Assembly: GCF_907164915.1 (NCBI RefSeq) | Contig: NC_061870.1 | Location: 22,667,348 to 22,731,347 of the forward strand | Direction: 5' to 3' | DNA: 64,000 nt | From: Impatiens glandulifera | Lineage: Eukaryota > Streptophyta > Magnoliopsida > Ericales > Balsaminaceae | Shown: positions 46,462 to 57,765 of the stretch, piece after piece | Numbering within the stretch: the first letter of the stretch is position 1 | Layout of the letters: every line of letters begins with the position of its first letter | Translations under genes and position numbers: made by a program | The notes under the pieces: generated by a model | What the model was told of the DNA's origin: nothing | What the model saw: only the letters and a program-made list of their open reading frames with translations | Databases searched by the model: none

Positions 46462-48900
46462 TAAGAGAGAGCAGACAGAGACAACTTCAATACATTAAAT
46501 AGAAACTTTTGTGGGCCTACTAGACAAGAGAGAGTTGGTTAGACCGCATAATGCAAACATGACAAATGCACATCTTTATATTGTACAATTGTCGTCTTGT
46601 ATGTAGTAATTGCCATAAAAGAGCCCCGAATGCTAAGGGCGGATGAGCGGTAATACAAGATCGAAAGGAATATATTGGAAGGTCAACTAGAGCTACTTTG
46701 TTTAGTGCAATAAGAAATAACTTTCTAAGGTCAATATGTGGACATGCCTTGGGCTAGCTCCATTCATAGTTCACTTACGAGGCAAGATGATTAGCACTGG
46801 GAGTTGTAGTATGAGTTTAGCTATTGTCGACTAAAAACGGCCCAAGACCTCTCCCCACAGGTCCCCAAAATTAATCATTCCTTCAAAACAAATGATAATG
46901 ATGAATTCAGATCTAGATCTCAAACTCAAATTACTGTTTTAAATAGTTTGCGCAAGAAAAAGCATTAGTTGAATGACTTTTATGGAAGGTCTAGAAACTG
47001 AAAGCATGACCGAGGCAATCAAGGGCCTTCCCTTCCTCAAACTTTGGTCGAGATTTTCAAACTTGAGATGCTCCGGGTTAGACCTTTGAAGAATAAAGTT
47101 GCCTTTACCGAGAGAGATAAAAGAACTTCGACATCGATTTGTGCGCCTTCTAAATAAGGAATTCAACCTGCGAAAAGAGTACATTATCTAGGTTTCATAT
47201 AATCCCTTCCCACTTGTGAGCATTCGAATAAATGAGTAGATCTGGCTTGAGGCAACGAAATCATCTCACTCATGAAATGAAAATCTCGATACACTTGACT
47301 TTTTGATAAAAAGAGCTTAGACAAGCCTTGTGTCAGATGATGACCAAGCTACTTATATAAGAGAGTGACCCGCCCCAAGTGAATATGAAAAAGCAAAGCT
47401 TTCTTACGCCCACATACCAATTTATGATGTCTTCGTCGCTGACTTTCGTCAAGTATGCCCCATGAATTGGTCAAGGTCTGATTCGGCTAATGATACCTCG
47501 ATCCTGAAGCCTTCGGAGTATCTTTTTTATAGGCGCCTTTATTTGTATGGGAATTCTTTTCTAATAGATTTCACCTAGTGTTTCCCTACTTCCCCCGCCA
47601 CCTTCCGACGTGCTCTGGTATATAGTGATAACTTCCGGGCATGAGTGCCCCATCGTGAGACTGCTTGTTGAACGTCTGTTGGCAAAGAGATTCAATTGAA
47701 TAACCTTAGGTTGTAAGCCTATACTTATTATAATACAGAATAAGAAGTAGGCTGACGCTTAATTGCTTATTTGTCACTCGTTATTGTTAATTTATAGCGG
47801 GTTCCACCTATATGGAAAATGACACAAACCTTATTTCAGTCTTATCGAATGCCCAAAATCAAAACATTCATATCCACTATATTTCCTTAGATAGGCTATA
47901 AAAAATAAGGTCTTAAGTAAAAAGAAAGACTTAGAACAGTCACTTTCGGAAGTCCCATAATCATTAATTTATTTAGGAAGAAATAAAAGAGATTAGACTA
48001 ATCATTGGAATAGTAGCGTCTACGAGCCTCCCGCTTCGGTACCATATACTTTTTTACCAGTTGACATGTCAATCCTTTGCGTAGCTAGAACTCACACAAA
48101 CAAAAATGAGACTCTAAATCATTAATTCTTTTGTCTTTCCGATCTGATTCTTCCCGAAGACATTTCATTTCATATGTTCGTATTATATTTTCTCTACCAG
48201 CGTAGTTTGTAACATTTAATGGCGTTGCGCCACAAGAAACGAAAAACTAATACTATATATAGTCATGGATGCTCATCTAGAAACTAAAGCAAAGTTTTAT
48301 CCCGCTTGGATAGCGAAGTAAACATCTGAGCAAACCTACATTCTCTTGTCCTGCTAACTCTGTTTCTAATAGGGCCGCATACCACATAATATTAAGTCCA
48401 AGATCGGTTCTATCTCTGGAATGGCATTAGTTAGAGAGAAGGATCAAAGATTTAACTTACTATTAGGAATCTAGTGACTGTATTAATTTCACACTACGCA
48501 GAATCTCCATAACCAATTTTCCATTTTTTATTATTAAAGTTTTAAGTGCTACTTTTGGTACTACTCTTATTTTACACAATCCAAGAACTTCCATAACGTT
48601 AAAAAATCATTGCATGGAGTGACACATTAGCAAAACCGATAGAAAACTCAGTTTTAAAGTAAAGCAGCTATATAGTTGATTGACTAGCTTAGTAATTTTA
48701 AACTTAAAAAGTTCAAAAACAACTCGAAACCTAAAGAGAAGAGATGTATGAAGTCTGGCTAAGAAATTTACATACAAGACCTTGATGTCGCATTCAGATG
48801 ATCTTATTTCAGACGTCATGGCTTGGAGCTTAATCTCGATCTAAATCTAGAAGACATTAAGTGTCTGGTCTTCAATTGATTGCATCGTCTTGATCAAGTA
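46462..48900. other. GC-richer block, unit 2 (interrupted)
   Basis: Collinear with 14384-16823 of unit 1. The block resumes at 54963 after the inserted LTR element. No gene is recognised. Confidence 0.35.
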
Positions 48901-48905
48901 ATTAA

Positions 48906-49748
48906 TGTTGGAATTTTTAAACTAGTTCTATAAATTCCATTAATGAATGGAAATTAGAATATGGATAATAAAATCAAATCAAATTCACATGAAATTCAAA
49001 CGTGAATTAAAGGGTGAAATTTGATCCAAATGTATAATTTAAATCAATTAATTTAAATTAATTGATCTAAAATGCCTTGATGACCAATTAACAAAATGTT
49101 GTTAATTTGTAGTGTAACTTACATGAGTTAGTTATTATTATTATTATTTGTTATGATAATTTATATTATTATTAACAAATTGGAAAACCATGTAATGTTA
49201 GTATTGAATTGTAAATGCCTTAATTGTTTTGGCAAACAATTACTCTATAATGAAGAGAAAAACGTTAAGGTATTGAAGAGGCAGACAATGCCAACCGTTG
49301 GATCAAATGATGATTTTATTTAATGGTTTAACTTTCAACAATATAAGACCTCTCATCTCTAATCAAAAACAACCTCTTCATTTTTCATTCTTTCTCACTC
49401 TAGAATTCCAAAAGTCTTCTTCCTGTTTTGTGAGTGTTCTTCGAGTTCTGTGTTCGATTTTTCCGTTGAAACCCGGTGATAGTTCAGGTACTTTATCAAG
49501 CTCGTTGTGTAGTGATTTCGGTGCTGAATCACTACTAGATTCGTTGTACCCTGGGAGACAGCCATCTGTGATAAGCTCTAGCACATGGGGAGACGGTGGA
49601 ACTGTTTTAAGGGAAATGTGCTAAGCACATGCCTCGAATCAACAATTTATTCGGTGATATTATTTTTCATATATTTTATTTATTTCATCTATTTGTAACA
49701 TAATTTATATATATATTTCTGTTATTTTTCAAGACAAGATATCTAACA
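48906..49748 (+). repeat. 5' LTR of the young element
   Basis: 843 bp with TG...CA ends. It contains a 108-codon ORF that is simply LTR sequence and recurs in the 3' LTR. Confidence 0.95.
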
Positions 49749-50659
49749 ATTTATTCGAAATACGAGTCGCGGTATTGCGGAAGAGATGATGTTCATTTCG
49801 AAAAAATGAAAAAGATTCATCTTAAGGAATCAACAATCTTAAAACAGTTTCGTGTGATAAGTTATTTAGTAGCTTGTGCCATCGAAATTTTGTCTTTGAT
49901 GTTTCAGGAATACGAGTTATGATGTTATAAAACAGATGATGACTTATTTCGACAATATGAAAGTTGTTAATGTAAAGGAATAAGATGGATCTACAAATAA
50001 AGATAAGTCTTTATTGTATACATATAATATTATTTGTATGAAAGATTACTTTTATAAGCTAATATATGTTGATGTAGATATATATTCTAAAATAAAAATA
50101 AAAATGATGTATATTCATTGTATAAATATTTTCTAGAAAATAAATTAGAAAACAATAATTTATTTTATTTTTACTTGAATGTATGTTTGTTGGTTATTAA
50201 AATTATTATTAATAATAAATGGAAAATAAAAGTAACTAAAGAGTTAGCTTTTAATTTCTAGAAATAAATTAATAATAGTAATTAAAATTAATTATAATTG
50301 AAATATATTGTTTCAGTTTTAAAATAATTAATTATAATATATGGATTCTTAAATTAATTAAGAGTTGATAATTAATAAGAATGTGGTATGATGATTATTA
50401 AATAAGGAGAGATAATCTATTTATTTATACATTATTTTATGTACTATATTTTATTATGGTATTAAGATATCATTTTAAAATGTGTGTAAATATTTGTTTT
50501 TTTTGACAGAGTTAAGTCAAAGAAATAAATATATTCTTTTAATTAAAGGATACAAAAAGTCATAAAAGTGATGCAATAATGAAAGGGCACATTGGTGTAG
50601 TGGTTCAAAGTTTAGACACAATGATGTGTGTTGGAAAGGAGGTCCCTTGTTCAAATCTA

Positions 50660-51240
50660 GCTGATGAAATGATTTCTTTTGTAGAAATCAGACGTGATAA
50701 AATGACAGTAGTCATTTACGTTGATTTCTTTTGTAGAAATCGGACGTTGATAAAATGACATTAGTCATTAACGTTGAAACCATTCCAATTTCTTGTATAG
50801 AAATTATGAGATGAATGGAATGATCAATGATTTCTTTGTAGAAATCTGACTAGTTAAAATGACTTTAGTCATTGATGTTGAAACCATTCCAATTTCTTCT
50901 GTAGAAATTATGAGATAATGAGATAGTCAATAATTGTTAAAATGACTATAGGAAATGATTTCTTTATCAGACTCGTTAAAATGACTATAGTCGTTGAAAT
51001 TGAAATATTCCAATTTCTTAGGCAGAAATTATGAGATAAATGAGTGCCCATAACAATGTCTTATATAAAATTTGATCTGTCAAAAAGATTTTAACCATGG
51101 ATGTTAGAATGATTCTAATTTCTTGTGGAGAAATTATGAAATAAAATGGGGCACTTAACGATTTCTCATATAGAAATTTAATTTGCTAAAATGACTTTGT
51201 CATTTATATTTTGAGGCATTTAAATTTCTTGAGATTAAAT
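50660..51240 (+). repeat. Array of ~90-100-bp repeats carrying small hairpins
   Basis: Repeats built on AATTTCTTNTGTAGAAATT, whose arms AATTTCT/AGAAATT form a stem, alternate with AAAATGACTNTAGTCATT, also self-complementary. Further copies of the first hairpin lie at 52180-52380. Noncoding and specific to this element's interior. Confidence 0.75.
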
Positions 51241-53236
51241 AAGTTATTTGTGTTGGAACTTATTATAATCATGCATTTAAAAAGACACGACTATGTTAGT
51301 CGAAATTGTCTCGGTGAGAACAATTTACCCAAAGTTATTTTTGAGCATGCATAGTCGTTTCACGTCGATTATTGTTCAAAATATGGCAATGTAAGTGCTT
51401 CAATTAAGATATGAAATATATTTATAATTATATTTTATTTGATTACGTTACTAAGTGATTAATTGTATATATATCATGCATATTAGTTAATAATATGATA
51501 ATTTGTGTTAATTCATAATATGTATGATTAACTTGTTATTTATATACACACGTGAATAAATATTATTGTATATCTATTTTATTTTAATAGATAATTTTGA
51601 AATTTGTCACAAATTGTGTTCTTTGATTGACAAAGAATTGTTATAGAATGTTAAAGGTCATCTAATTAATTAAGAAACGAATAATTGATGACATGAATAT
51701 TTATTTTTATAATTAGTTAGTTTTATATTCGATTATAAATGATCAACATTCTAATTAAGTGTAATAATTAATATTCTAATTAATTATCATGTATTTTTTA
51801 AACGTATTTTTAATGATAAATGAAATTGTATATATATTTGTTTAATAATATATGACATATTATTTATTTGATTACGTTCTATGTTATTGACTATATATAT
51901 TATAGTTGTTTTGTTGTGGTGACAAAAATTCATGAAGCAATAATATACAATATCATATATATGGATATATTAATTTTGGTTTAATATAATATATTTGATA
52001 TACATTGTTCAACGCATCATTAAGACTTACTTAATTTAATTTGATAATTTTGAAATCAAATAATTACAAGGAAAGTCTTGTTTCATTTGAGAATAATGTG
52101 GCAAACGTGCCGATATTATGGGATGCAAACGTGCAACCGAAAATAAATATTTGAGCGACTTCGGTCAAAGATGCTTGAAATATTCTGATTTCTTTTGTAG
52201 AAATTATGTGATATGGTGAATATTTATTTGATTAAATATTCTAATTTCTTTTATAGAAATTAAGTGTTGAAATAAATATTTTAATTGATTAAATATTTTA
52301 ATTTCTTATGGAGAGATTATGTGAAGAATGATTTATATATGAATAAATATTCTAATCTCTTGTATAGAAATTATATTTTATTCAATTAAATATTTATGAT
52401 ATAGTTATCTTATTCATTGTATGATAAGTATAACAAAAGAAATTTGTAAAAGAATTGTGTGACAATTTCTTGATTAGAAAATCATTGATTTAAATCATAT
52501 AAGTGTGTGATTTAAACAAGGGTACCAACACGAATGTGGGGGCAAATATTTTTATTGATTATAACACAAAAATAATTGTGTATATTATGATAAATAAAAA
52601 GATAATTTATTGTTAGAGAAATATGTTCTCTATAAAAGATAAAGTTGCGCAACTTTACAAAAAGAAAGAAAATAACAAGAAAATGTCTTGTTTATATTTG
52701 CTGAGTTGGTGTTCAAATCGATATTTTAGATTTTGAAATCAAGAAACGTGTCATATTTTGACATTATTTTCATAAAATTTTGAAGAACCAATGTCTTCAA
52801 AAGAATTTTATGAAATAAATGAAAAAGAAAGTTTATAAAGTCTTGATATGACTTATAACAAATTTTATAATAATGATATGAAAATTTGATCATACTTTTA
52901 TTAAAAAGTGAATGTGACAATTATATATATCATGAAGACAATGAAAATTATTTCATTACGTGTCTTTTGTACGATATTTTTATCGTTGAAAAATTACGAT
53001 AAAAATGGTTAAATCCATAAAGGATATGAATTGCACTAAACGAAATATCATATTGTTATCAAATGATATATTGATATTATTAAATGAAAGACTTTACGTC
53101 TTAAAGTGAATATGTTTACACTTAGAAGTGCAATCTACGTATGGAAATCTTCTAATAAACTTATGATGTATAGATTAAACGTTATAATCTATATTTTTGA
53201 CTTATGTCGAAAAATAAAATATTTTTATGTAAAATA

Positions 53237-54010
53237 TATAATCGTTTACACGAAGGCAGAATAGTTCAAAGACATTTTGTCTACTAGTTAGCCAAGTAAA
53301 CAATATTTTCATAAAAAAAAAATGTTTAAATGGTAAGCATGTACGAATGACTATGCTTCTTATTAGAAGATTCCAAGATTATCAAAAATTTCTAATTATT
53401 GTAATAATAATTTGAAATTAGATAAACTTAGAGTCAATGACAAGTCTAGACATACACGTCTTAGACATAATGTCATTAGACTATACTCTCTAATGGAGTT
53501 ATCAAATTTGACTATGTAAGTCAAAGATAACACTGTGGATCCACTAATCAAATTATTGAATAGAGAGATAGTTTGAAGTCTTATGAGACATCAGCCTACT
53601 ATAAGTTGGTATGAAGGAAAACCCTACCTATGCAGACTGGAGATCCCAAGAACTAGGTTCAATGGGACAACCTAATTGTACTAACTTGGAAAGTTATTGT
53701 TGAGGATTAATCCTATAACGAAACAATATATATTTTGACGAGGATAAGCATATCGCTTTTAATGATTCTTTGTGAGAAAAGAGATCACCTATGTGAGGGA
53801 GAAGTGGGGCCGCTTCGAAAGAATTGCACGGCTCAATTCTAGACCCTCTCACAGAACCAGGCACGTGTTCCATGGCCAAAATGGACACAACCATGAGAGC
53901 TTGACATGTATCAGGGAGAATTTTATGTGAAAGTGTGTAATCGTTTACACAAATGGCAGAATAGTTCAAGGACATCGAGTCTACTAATCGGCTAGTAAAG
54001 TTATATACTT
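53237..54010 (+). repeat. Direct repeat flanking the RNase H remnant
   Basis: The block starting AATCGTTTACAC with GGCAGAATAGTTCAA and GTCTACTA occurs at about 53240-53330 and again at about 53939-54010. Confidence 0.75.
53433..53594 (+). pseudogene. Copia RNase H C-terminal remnant in the young element
   Basis: The frame reads HTRLRHNVIRLYSLMELSN, then stop, then VKDNTVDPLIKLLNREIV, matching the Copia RNase H end (RHNxVRxLxxxGxxxxxYVxSxDNxADPLTKxLxREx). The following GGAGATCCCAAGAACTAGG region is a type of 3' tail often seen after Copia pol. Confidence 0.75.
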
Positions 54011-54114
54011 TCATAAGGGAAGGTTCAAAGGGTTACACCTACCTATCCTATGTAGAATTCAACTGTTGAACTTTTCACCGGGTTAATCTTTCAATTTCCA
54101 TTAATGTGGGGGAT

Positions 54115-54957
54115 TGTTGGAATTTTTAAACTAGTTCTATAAATTCCATTAATGAATGGAAATTAGAATATGGATAATAAAATCAAATCAAATTCACATG
54201 AAATTCAAACGTGAATTAAAGGGTGAAATTTGATCCAAATGTATAATTTAAATCAATTAATTTAAATTAATTGATCTAAAATGCCTTGATGACCAATTAA
54301 CAAAATGTTGTTAATTTGTAGTGTAACTTACATGAGTTAGTTATTATTATTATTATTTGTTATGATAATTTATATTATTATTAACAAATTGGAAAACCAT
54401 GTAATGTTAGTATTGAATTGTAAATGCCTTAATTGTTTTGGCAAACAATTACTCTATAATGAAGAGAAAAACGTTAAGGTATTGAAGAGGCAGACAATGC
54501 CAACCGTTGGATCAAATGATGATTTTATTTAATGGTTTAACTTTCAACAATATAAGACCTCTCATCTCTAATCAAAAACAACCTCTTCATTTTTCATTCT
54601 TTCTCACTCTAGAATTCCAAAAGTCTTCTTCCTGTTTTGTGAGTGTTCTTCGAGTTCTGTGTTCGATTTTTCCGTTGAAACCCGGTGATAGTTCAGGTAC
54701 TTTATCAAGCTCGTTGTGTAGTGATTTCGGTGCTGAATCACTACTAGATTCGTTGTACCCTGGGAGACAGCCATCTGTGATAAGCTCTAGCACATGGGGA
54801 GACGGTGGAACTGTTTTAAGGGAAATGTGCTAAGCACATGCCTCGAATCAATAATTTATTCGGTGATATTGTTTTTCATATATTTTATTTATTTCATCTA
54901 TTTGTAACATAATTTATATATATATTTCTGTTATTTTTCAAGACAAGATATCTAACA
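54115..54957 (+). repeat. 3' LTR of the young element
   Basis: Same length as the 5' LTR. Visible differences are C/T at about 54851 and A/G near 54871. Confidence 0.95.
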
Positions 54958-54962
54958 ATTAA

Positions 54963-56145
54963 GAGATGAGACTATAGTCTTATTTCTTGTTAGGCATATT
55001 AACCAATCAATAAAAGAATATGAAACATACGAGAAAAGGTTGGGACAATGAAGTAGGTGAAGTAGGTGAAGTGGTTGAATTTTCAAGTTGTTCCAACCAC
55101 TAATAGATTGAATTCCAAGAGCCAAATGTATTCTCTACCGTTGTAGGTCCTTCTCTTGTAGCTGAAACGACGTCTTTTTATTTTTTGTTTTACTGCGGCA
55201 CAAGCACAAAAGAATGAAGAAGTTATATTTTGTATTTATCTCAGTATTTATAATGATTTTTAAATATTAATTATAAAATAAATAAATTAAGTGGATATAA
55301 CGAAGATTTCTCCTTTGACTATTTATGCGGTTTGCGAATAAGCATGTCATTTTAGTCCCGACGGGTCGGGGACTCGAAGGAACCGAATCGATTGGTTCGG
55401 GTAATTTGTTAGCTTTTCGGTTTTGGGTAATTTCGGGTCGAAACCGATTGGTTACGGTTCGATTTCGGGTACCCAAAAAATCAATTCGTTTTTTTTAAAT
55501 GTCTCTATTTTTTTTTATTATTGATTTCATTTGATTCAGTTTCATTTATTATTATTTTTTTTGTAATACAACATTTTTAAATTTTTTTTATCTTCAACTA
55601 TGCCATCAAATGACTGAATAAAAATGGAGATATGAGAGGGAATAAAAGAAGAGGTAAAAGAAAGATAATTAGCCATTAGCAGAGAATTAATTTTTATTAT
55701 TAACATTATTTTTTTTATAAATATTAATTTTTAATATTAATATTTGTTTTTCTTATAAATATTATTTATTTTTATAGGTTATAATTTAGGGCGGTTTGTT
55801 TTATTTTAATAAATATAATAATTTAAATATTTTATTAAATAATTTTTAAAATTTAATATAAATTGATGTGTTTTTATGTATTATTAAATATTTTAAAATT
55901 AAGTTAAAAAGTTAAAATTTTATTAAATTGATTAAATTATGTTCGACTAATAAAAACATCTTAAAAAAATACATGTTCAAAAATATATTAAAATAATTAA
56001 ATGAGTAAAAATAATCGGATAAATTAAGTACCCATCTTTTTCAGATTTTTTGGGCAATTTCGGATCCGGTTGAAATTTTAAACCCGAAAATTTGCCATAT
56101 CTATTTGCCCGTTAAACCCGGAAATTCCCAAGTAGCCAAGAAAAC
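54963..56145. other. End of GC-richer block and AT-rich spacer, unit 2
   Basis: Collinear with 16824-18007. It includes the GGTTCGG-type patch (55355-55480) and AT-rich DNA. No gene is seen. Confidence 0.5.
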
Positions 56146-56196
56146 AAACCCTAGCAAAAAGAAGGTGAAAACCCTAATCTTGAACTCCCTATATAA
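56146..56196 (+). promoter_or_regulatory. snoRNA polycistron promoter (two telo-boxes and TATA), unit 2
   Basis: AAACCCTA at 56146-56153 and 56169-56176, then TATATAA at 56190-56196. This is better preserved than in unit 1. However, the region just downstream has lost 31 bp that in unit 1 contains the ATG and the GTAAGT donor. Confidence 0.75.
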
Positions 56197-56291
56197 ACAC
56201 GCTATACCTGATGTCTAAATACACGATCGATAATAGTAGAGAGATCATCTTCTCACTTCTCGCCTAAGTATTATTTATGCTCGTGAAGATT

Positions 56292-56374
56292 GGACTGTGA
56301 TGATTAATCACAATAGGTCTCGTTCGTCGTAATGGTTAATATTCCTTGACGAAAATCTACTGTTTACTGAGTCC
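56292..56374 (+). ncRNA. U30: Box C/D snoRNA, U30-like (copy 1, unit 2)
   Basis: Stem GGAC/GTCC, C box GTGATGA (56297-56303), 18S guide GGTCTCGTTCGT (56316-56327), CGTA, TTGACGA and D CTGA (56367-56370). It appears identical to its unit 1 counterpart. Confidence 0.88.
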
Positions 56375-56422
56375 TTTCTCACATCTTCTCCCATTTCTTG
56401 TCCCTTATTCATTTTCATTCTA

Positions 56423-56505
56423 TGGCCAATGATTAAATTTATTTAATTGACAAGCATATGTCTGAATTTACATTTGTTGATACATTAATCTTCTCTATGA
56501 GGCCA
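56423..56505 (+). ncRNA. U27: Box C/D snoRNA, U27-like (unit 2)
   Basis: Stem TGGCC/GGCCA, C box ATGATTA, guide GACAAGCATATG (56449-56460) for 18S A28, and CTGA at 56462-56465. The degenerate terminal D (ATGA) is conserved between units. Confidence 0.82.
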
Positions 56506-56638
56506 ATTTTATAATTTCTTCGATCTTTTTTCTTGATTCAATAAATTTTGATCTTTAATTAGGGTATCTCCCCCATTTGTTTTAAATTAAAGCTGTTACC
56601 TTTAATCCTTTGAAAGGTTGTAGATTTTTTATGAAGTT

Positions 56639-56731
56639 GGGACTATGACGATTACATAATTGGTCTCGTTCGTCGTAATGGCTTTGCCTTGACGACAATT
56701 CTGATATATCACCACCCATAAACTGAGTCCC
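56639..56731 (+). ncRNA. U30: Box C/D snoRNA, U30-like (copy 2, unit 2)
   Basis: Stem GGGACT/AGTCCC, C box ATGACGA (56645-56651), guide 56662-56673 and D CTGA 56723-56726, as in unit 1. Confidence 0.85.
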
Positions 56732-56863
56732 ATTTCGAATCGTCTCTAAATGGCAAATCTTTGTTTTTATCTTAATTTCTCTTTGTTTTCTACTGTATGG
56801 GCAATGATCAATCTTATTAAAAAGGCTACCTGTTATGGTTTAACTGTAAAATCTATGTTTTTG

Positions 56864-56940
56864 TTGCCTATGATGAATGAAAATAGTATTTACAGTATGA
56901 TCTTCATGATTACTACAATACTGCCTTCCTTCTGAGTCTC
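56864..56940 (+). ncRNA. U16: Box C/D snoRNA, U16-like (unit 2)
   Basis: C box ATGATGA (56870-56876), guide CTGCCTTCCTT (56921-56931) for 18S AAGGAAGGCAG and D CTGA (56932-56935). It differs from unit 1 only outside the boxes and guide. Confidence 0.82.
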
Positions 56941-56999
56941 TTGGTTGTTTTCTGCTTTCTGTAATTTTGTTATTGGTTTTCATTTGGATTTTTACTTGG

Positions 57000-57100
57000 G
57001 GATTGGATGATGATTTTGCACATAGTTCTTCTTGAAGATATTCTCAGGAAAATGATTTTTAAGATTTTATTTGTGCGTATAGCAAGATTCCATTCTGCTT
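57000..57100 (+). ncRNA. Degenerate copy of the dual-guide 25S snoRNA (unit 2)
   Basis: C box ATGATGA (57007-57013) and CATAGTTC remain. It is shortened by about 12 bases relative to 18893-19015 and has no complete second guide or stem. Confidence 0.5.
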
Positions 57101-57204
57101 GAGTAATCTCTTGATATAGCAATAGAGATCTGCTCCAATGTAACTGGATTACATTTCTATATTTTAAATTTGATTTTTTTACTGTTTCAAAGAGATTTAT
57201 GTTG

Positions 57205-57302
57205 ATGGGTCAAATGATGATTGTAAATGCATAGTTCAGATGAAAAAATCTTTATGATTAATTTAATCTCAAATAGTCTTTCGCTCCTATCTGATGACCC
57301 AT
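57205..57302 (+). ncRNA. Box C/D snoRNA with two 25S rRNA guides (unit 2)
   Basis: The stem ATGGGTCA/TGACCCAT, C box ATGATGA (57214-57220), guide GCATAGTTCA (57229-57238), guide AGTCTTTCGCTCCTAT (57275-57290) and D CTGA (57291-57294) are all unchanged from unit 1, although neighbouring spacer bases differ. Confidence 0.85.
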
Positions 57303-57518
57303 TCTTCTGTTTAAAGTTGGTTCTTTGTCTCTTTTAACATTTTTTCTTCTATTGAACTTCAACTACCCAAGAACACAAATTCTAGAGAAGAGAACTGGAA
57401 AACCATGATCTTGGAATCATGATAAACCTTATCACACTATCCACATGATGAATAAGTAAGGTCATTTTCAAATCCTTAATCCTTAATCCTTTGAAAGCTT
57501 GTAGATATTTTATGAAGT

Positions 57519-57577
57519 TGGGACTGATGATTAAATTGGTCTAGTTTGTTGTAATTTCTTCGCCTAAACTTAGTCCC
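57519..57577 (+). pseudogene. U30-like snoRNA pseudogene (unit 2)
   Basis: GGGACTGATGA and AGTCCC ends remain, but the guide has two changes (GGTCTAGTTTGT), the C' box is gone and D reads CTTA. It corresponds to the U30-like copy that unit 1 has lost entirely before 19878. Confidence 0.75.
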
Positions 57578-57694
57578 CTTTCAAATCCTCTCTAAATGAT
57601 AAATCTTTGTTTTTCATCTTGACTTCTTTGTTTTCTACAATTTGGTCAATGGTTAAATCTTTTAATTGACATTTAGGATCTGTTTATGTTTTTG

Positions 57695-57765
57695 TTGCCT
57701 ATGATGAATGAAAATAGTATTTTTAGTATGAACTTCATGATTACTACAATACTCTTCTGACTATC
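57695..57765 (+). pseudogene. U16-like snoRNA pseudogene (unit 2)
   Basis: C box ATGATGA (57701-57707) and D CTGA (57757-57760) with the same shortened guide (CTCTT) as 19878. Confidence 0.7.

Larger units (their letters stand above)
48906..54957 (+). mobile_element. Young non-autonomous LTR retrotransposon (Copia-derived)
   Basis: Two 843-bp LTRs (TGTTGG...CTAACA) flank a 4366-bp internal region. ATTAA is duplicated at 48901-48905 and 54958-54962, and unit 1 shows the empty site (GTAATTAAGAG near 16818). By eye the LTRs differ at two positions. A polypurine tract (TGTGGGGGAT) precedes the 3' LTR. No gag or pol ORF exists. Only an RNase H tail remains at 53433-53594, so it must have moved using proteins from another element. 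I could not recognise the PBS after 49748. Confidence 0.93.

Noticed and set aside
49298..49624. 108-codon ORF identical at 54507-54833
   Set aside because: Lies wholly within the two LTRs of the young element; identity reflects LTR identity, not a gene.
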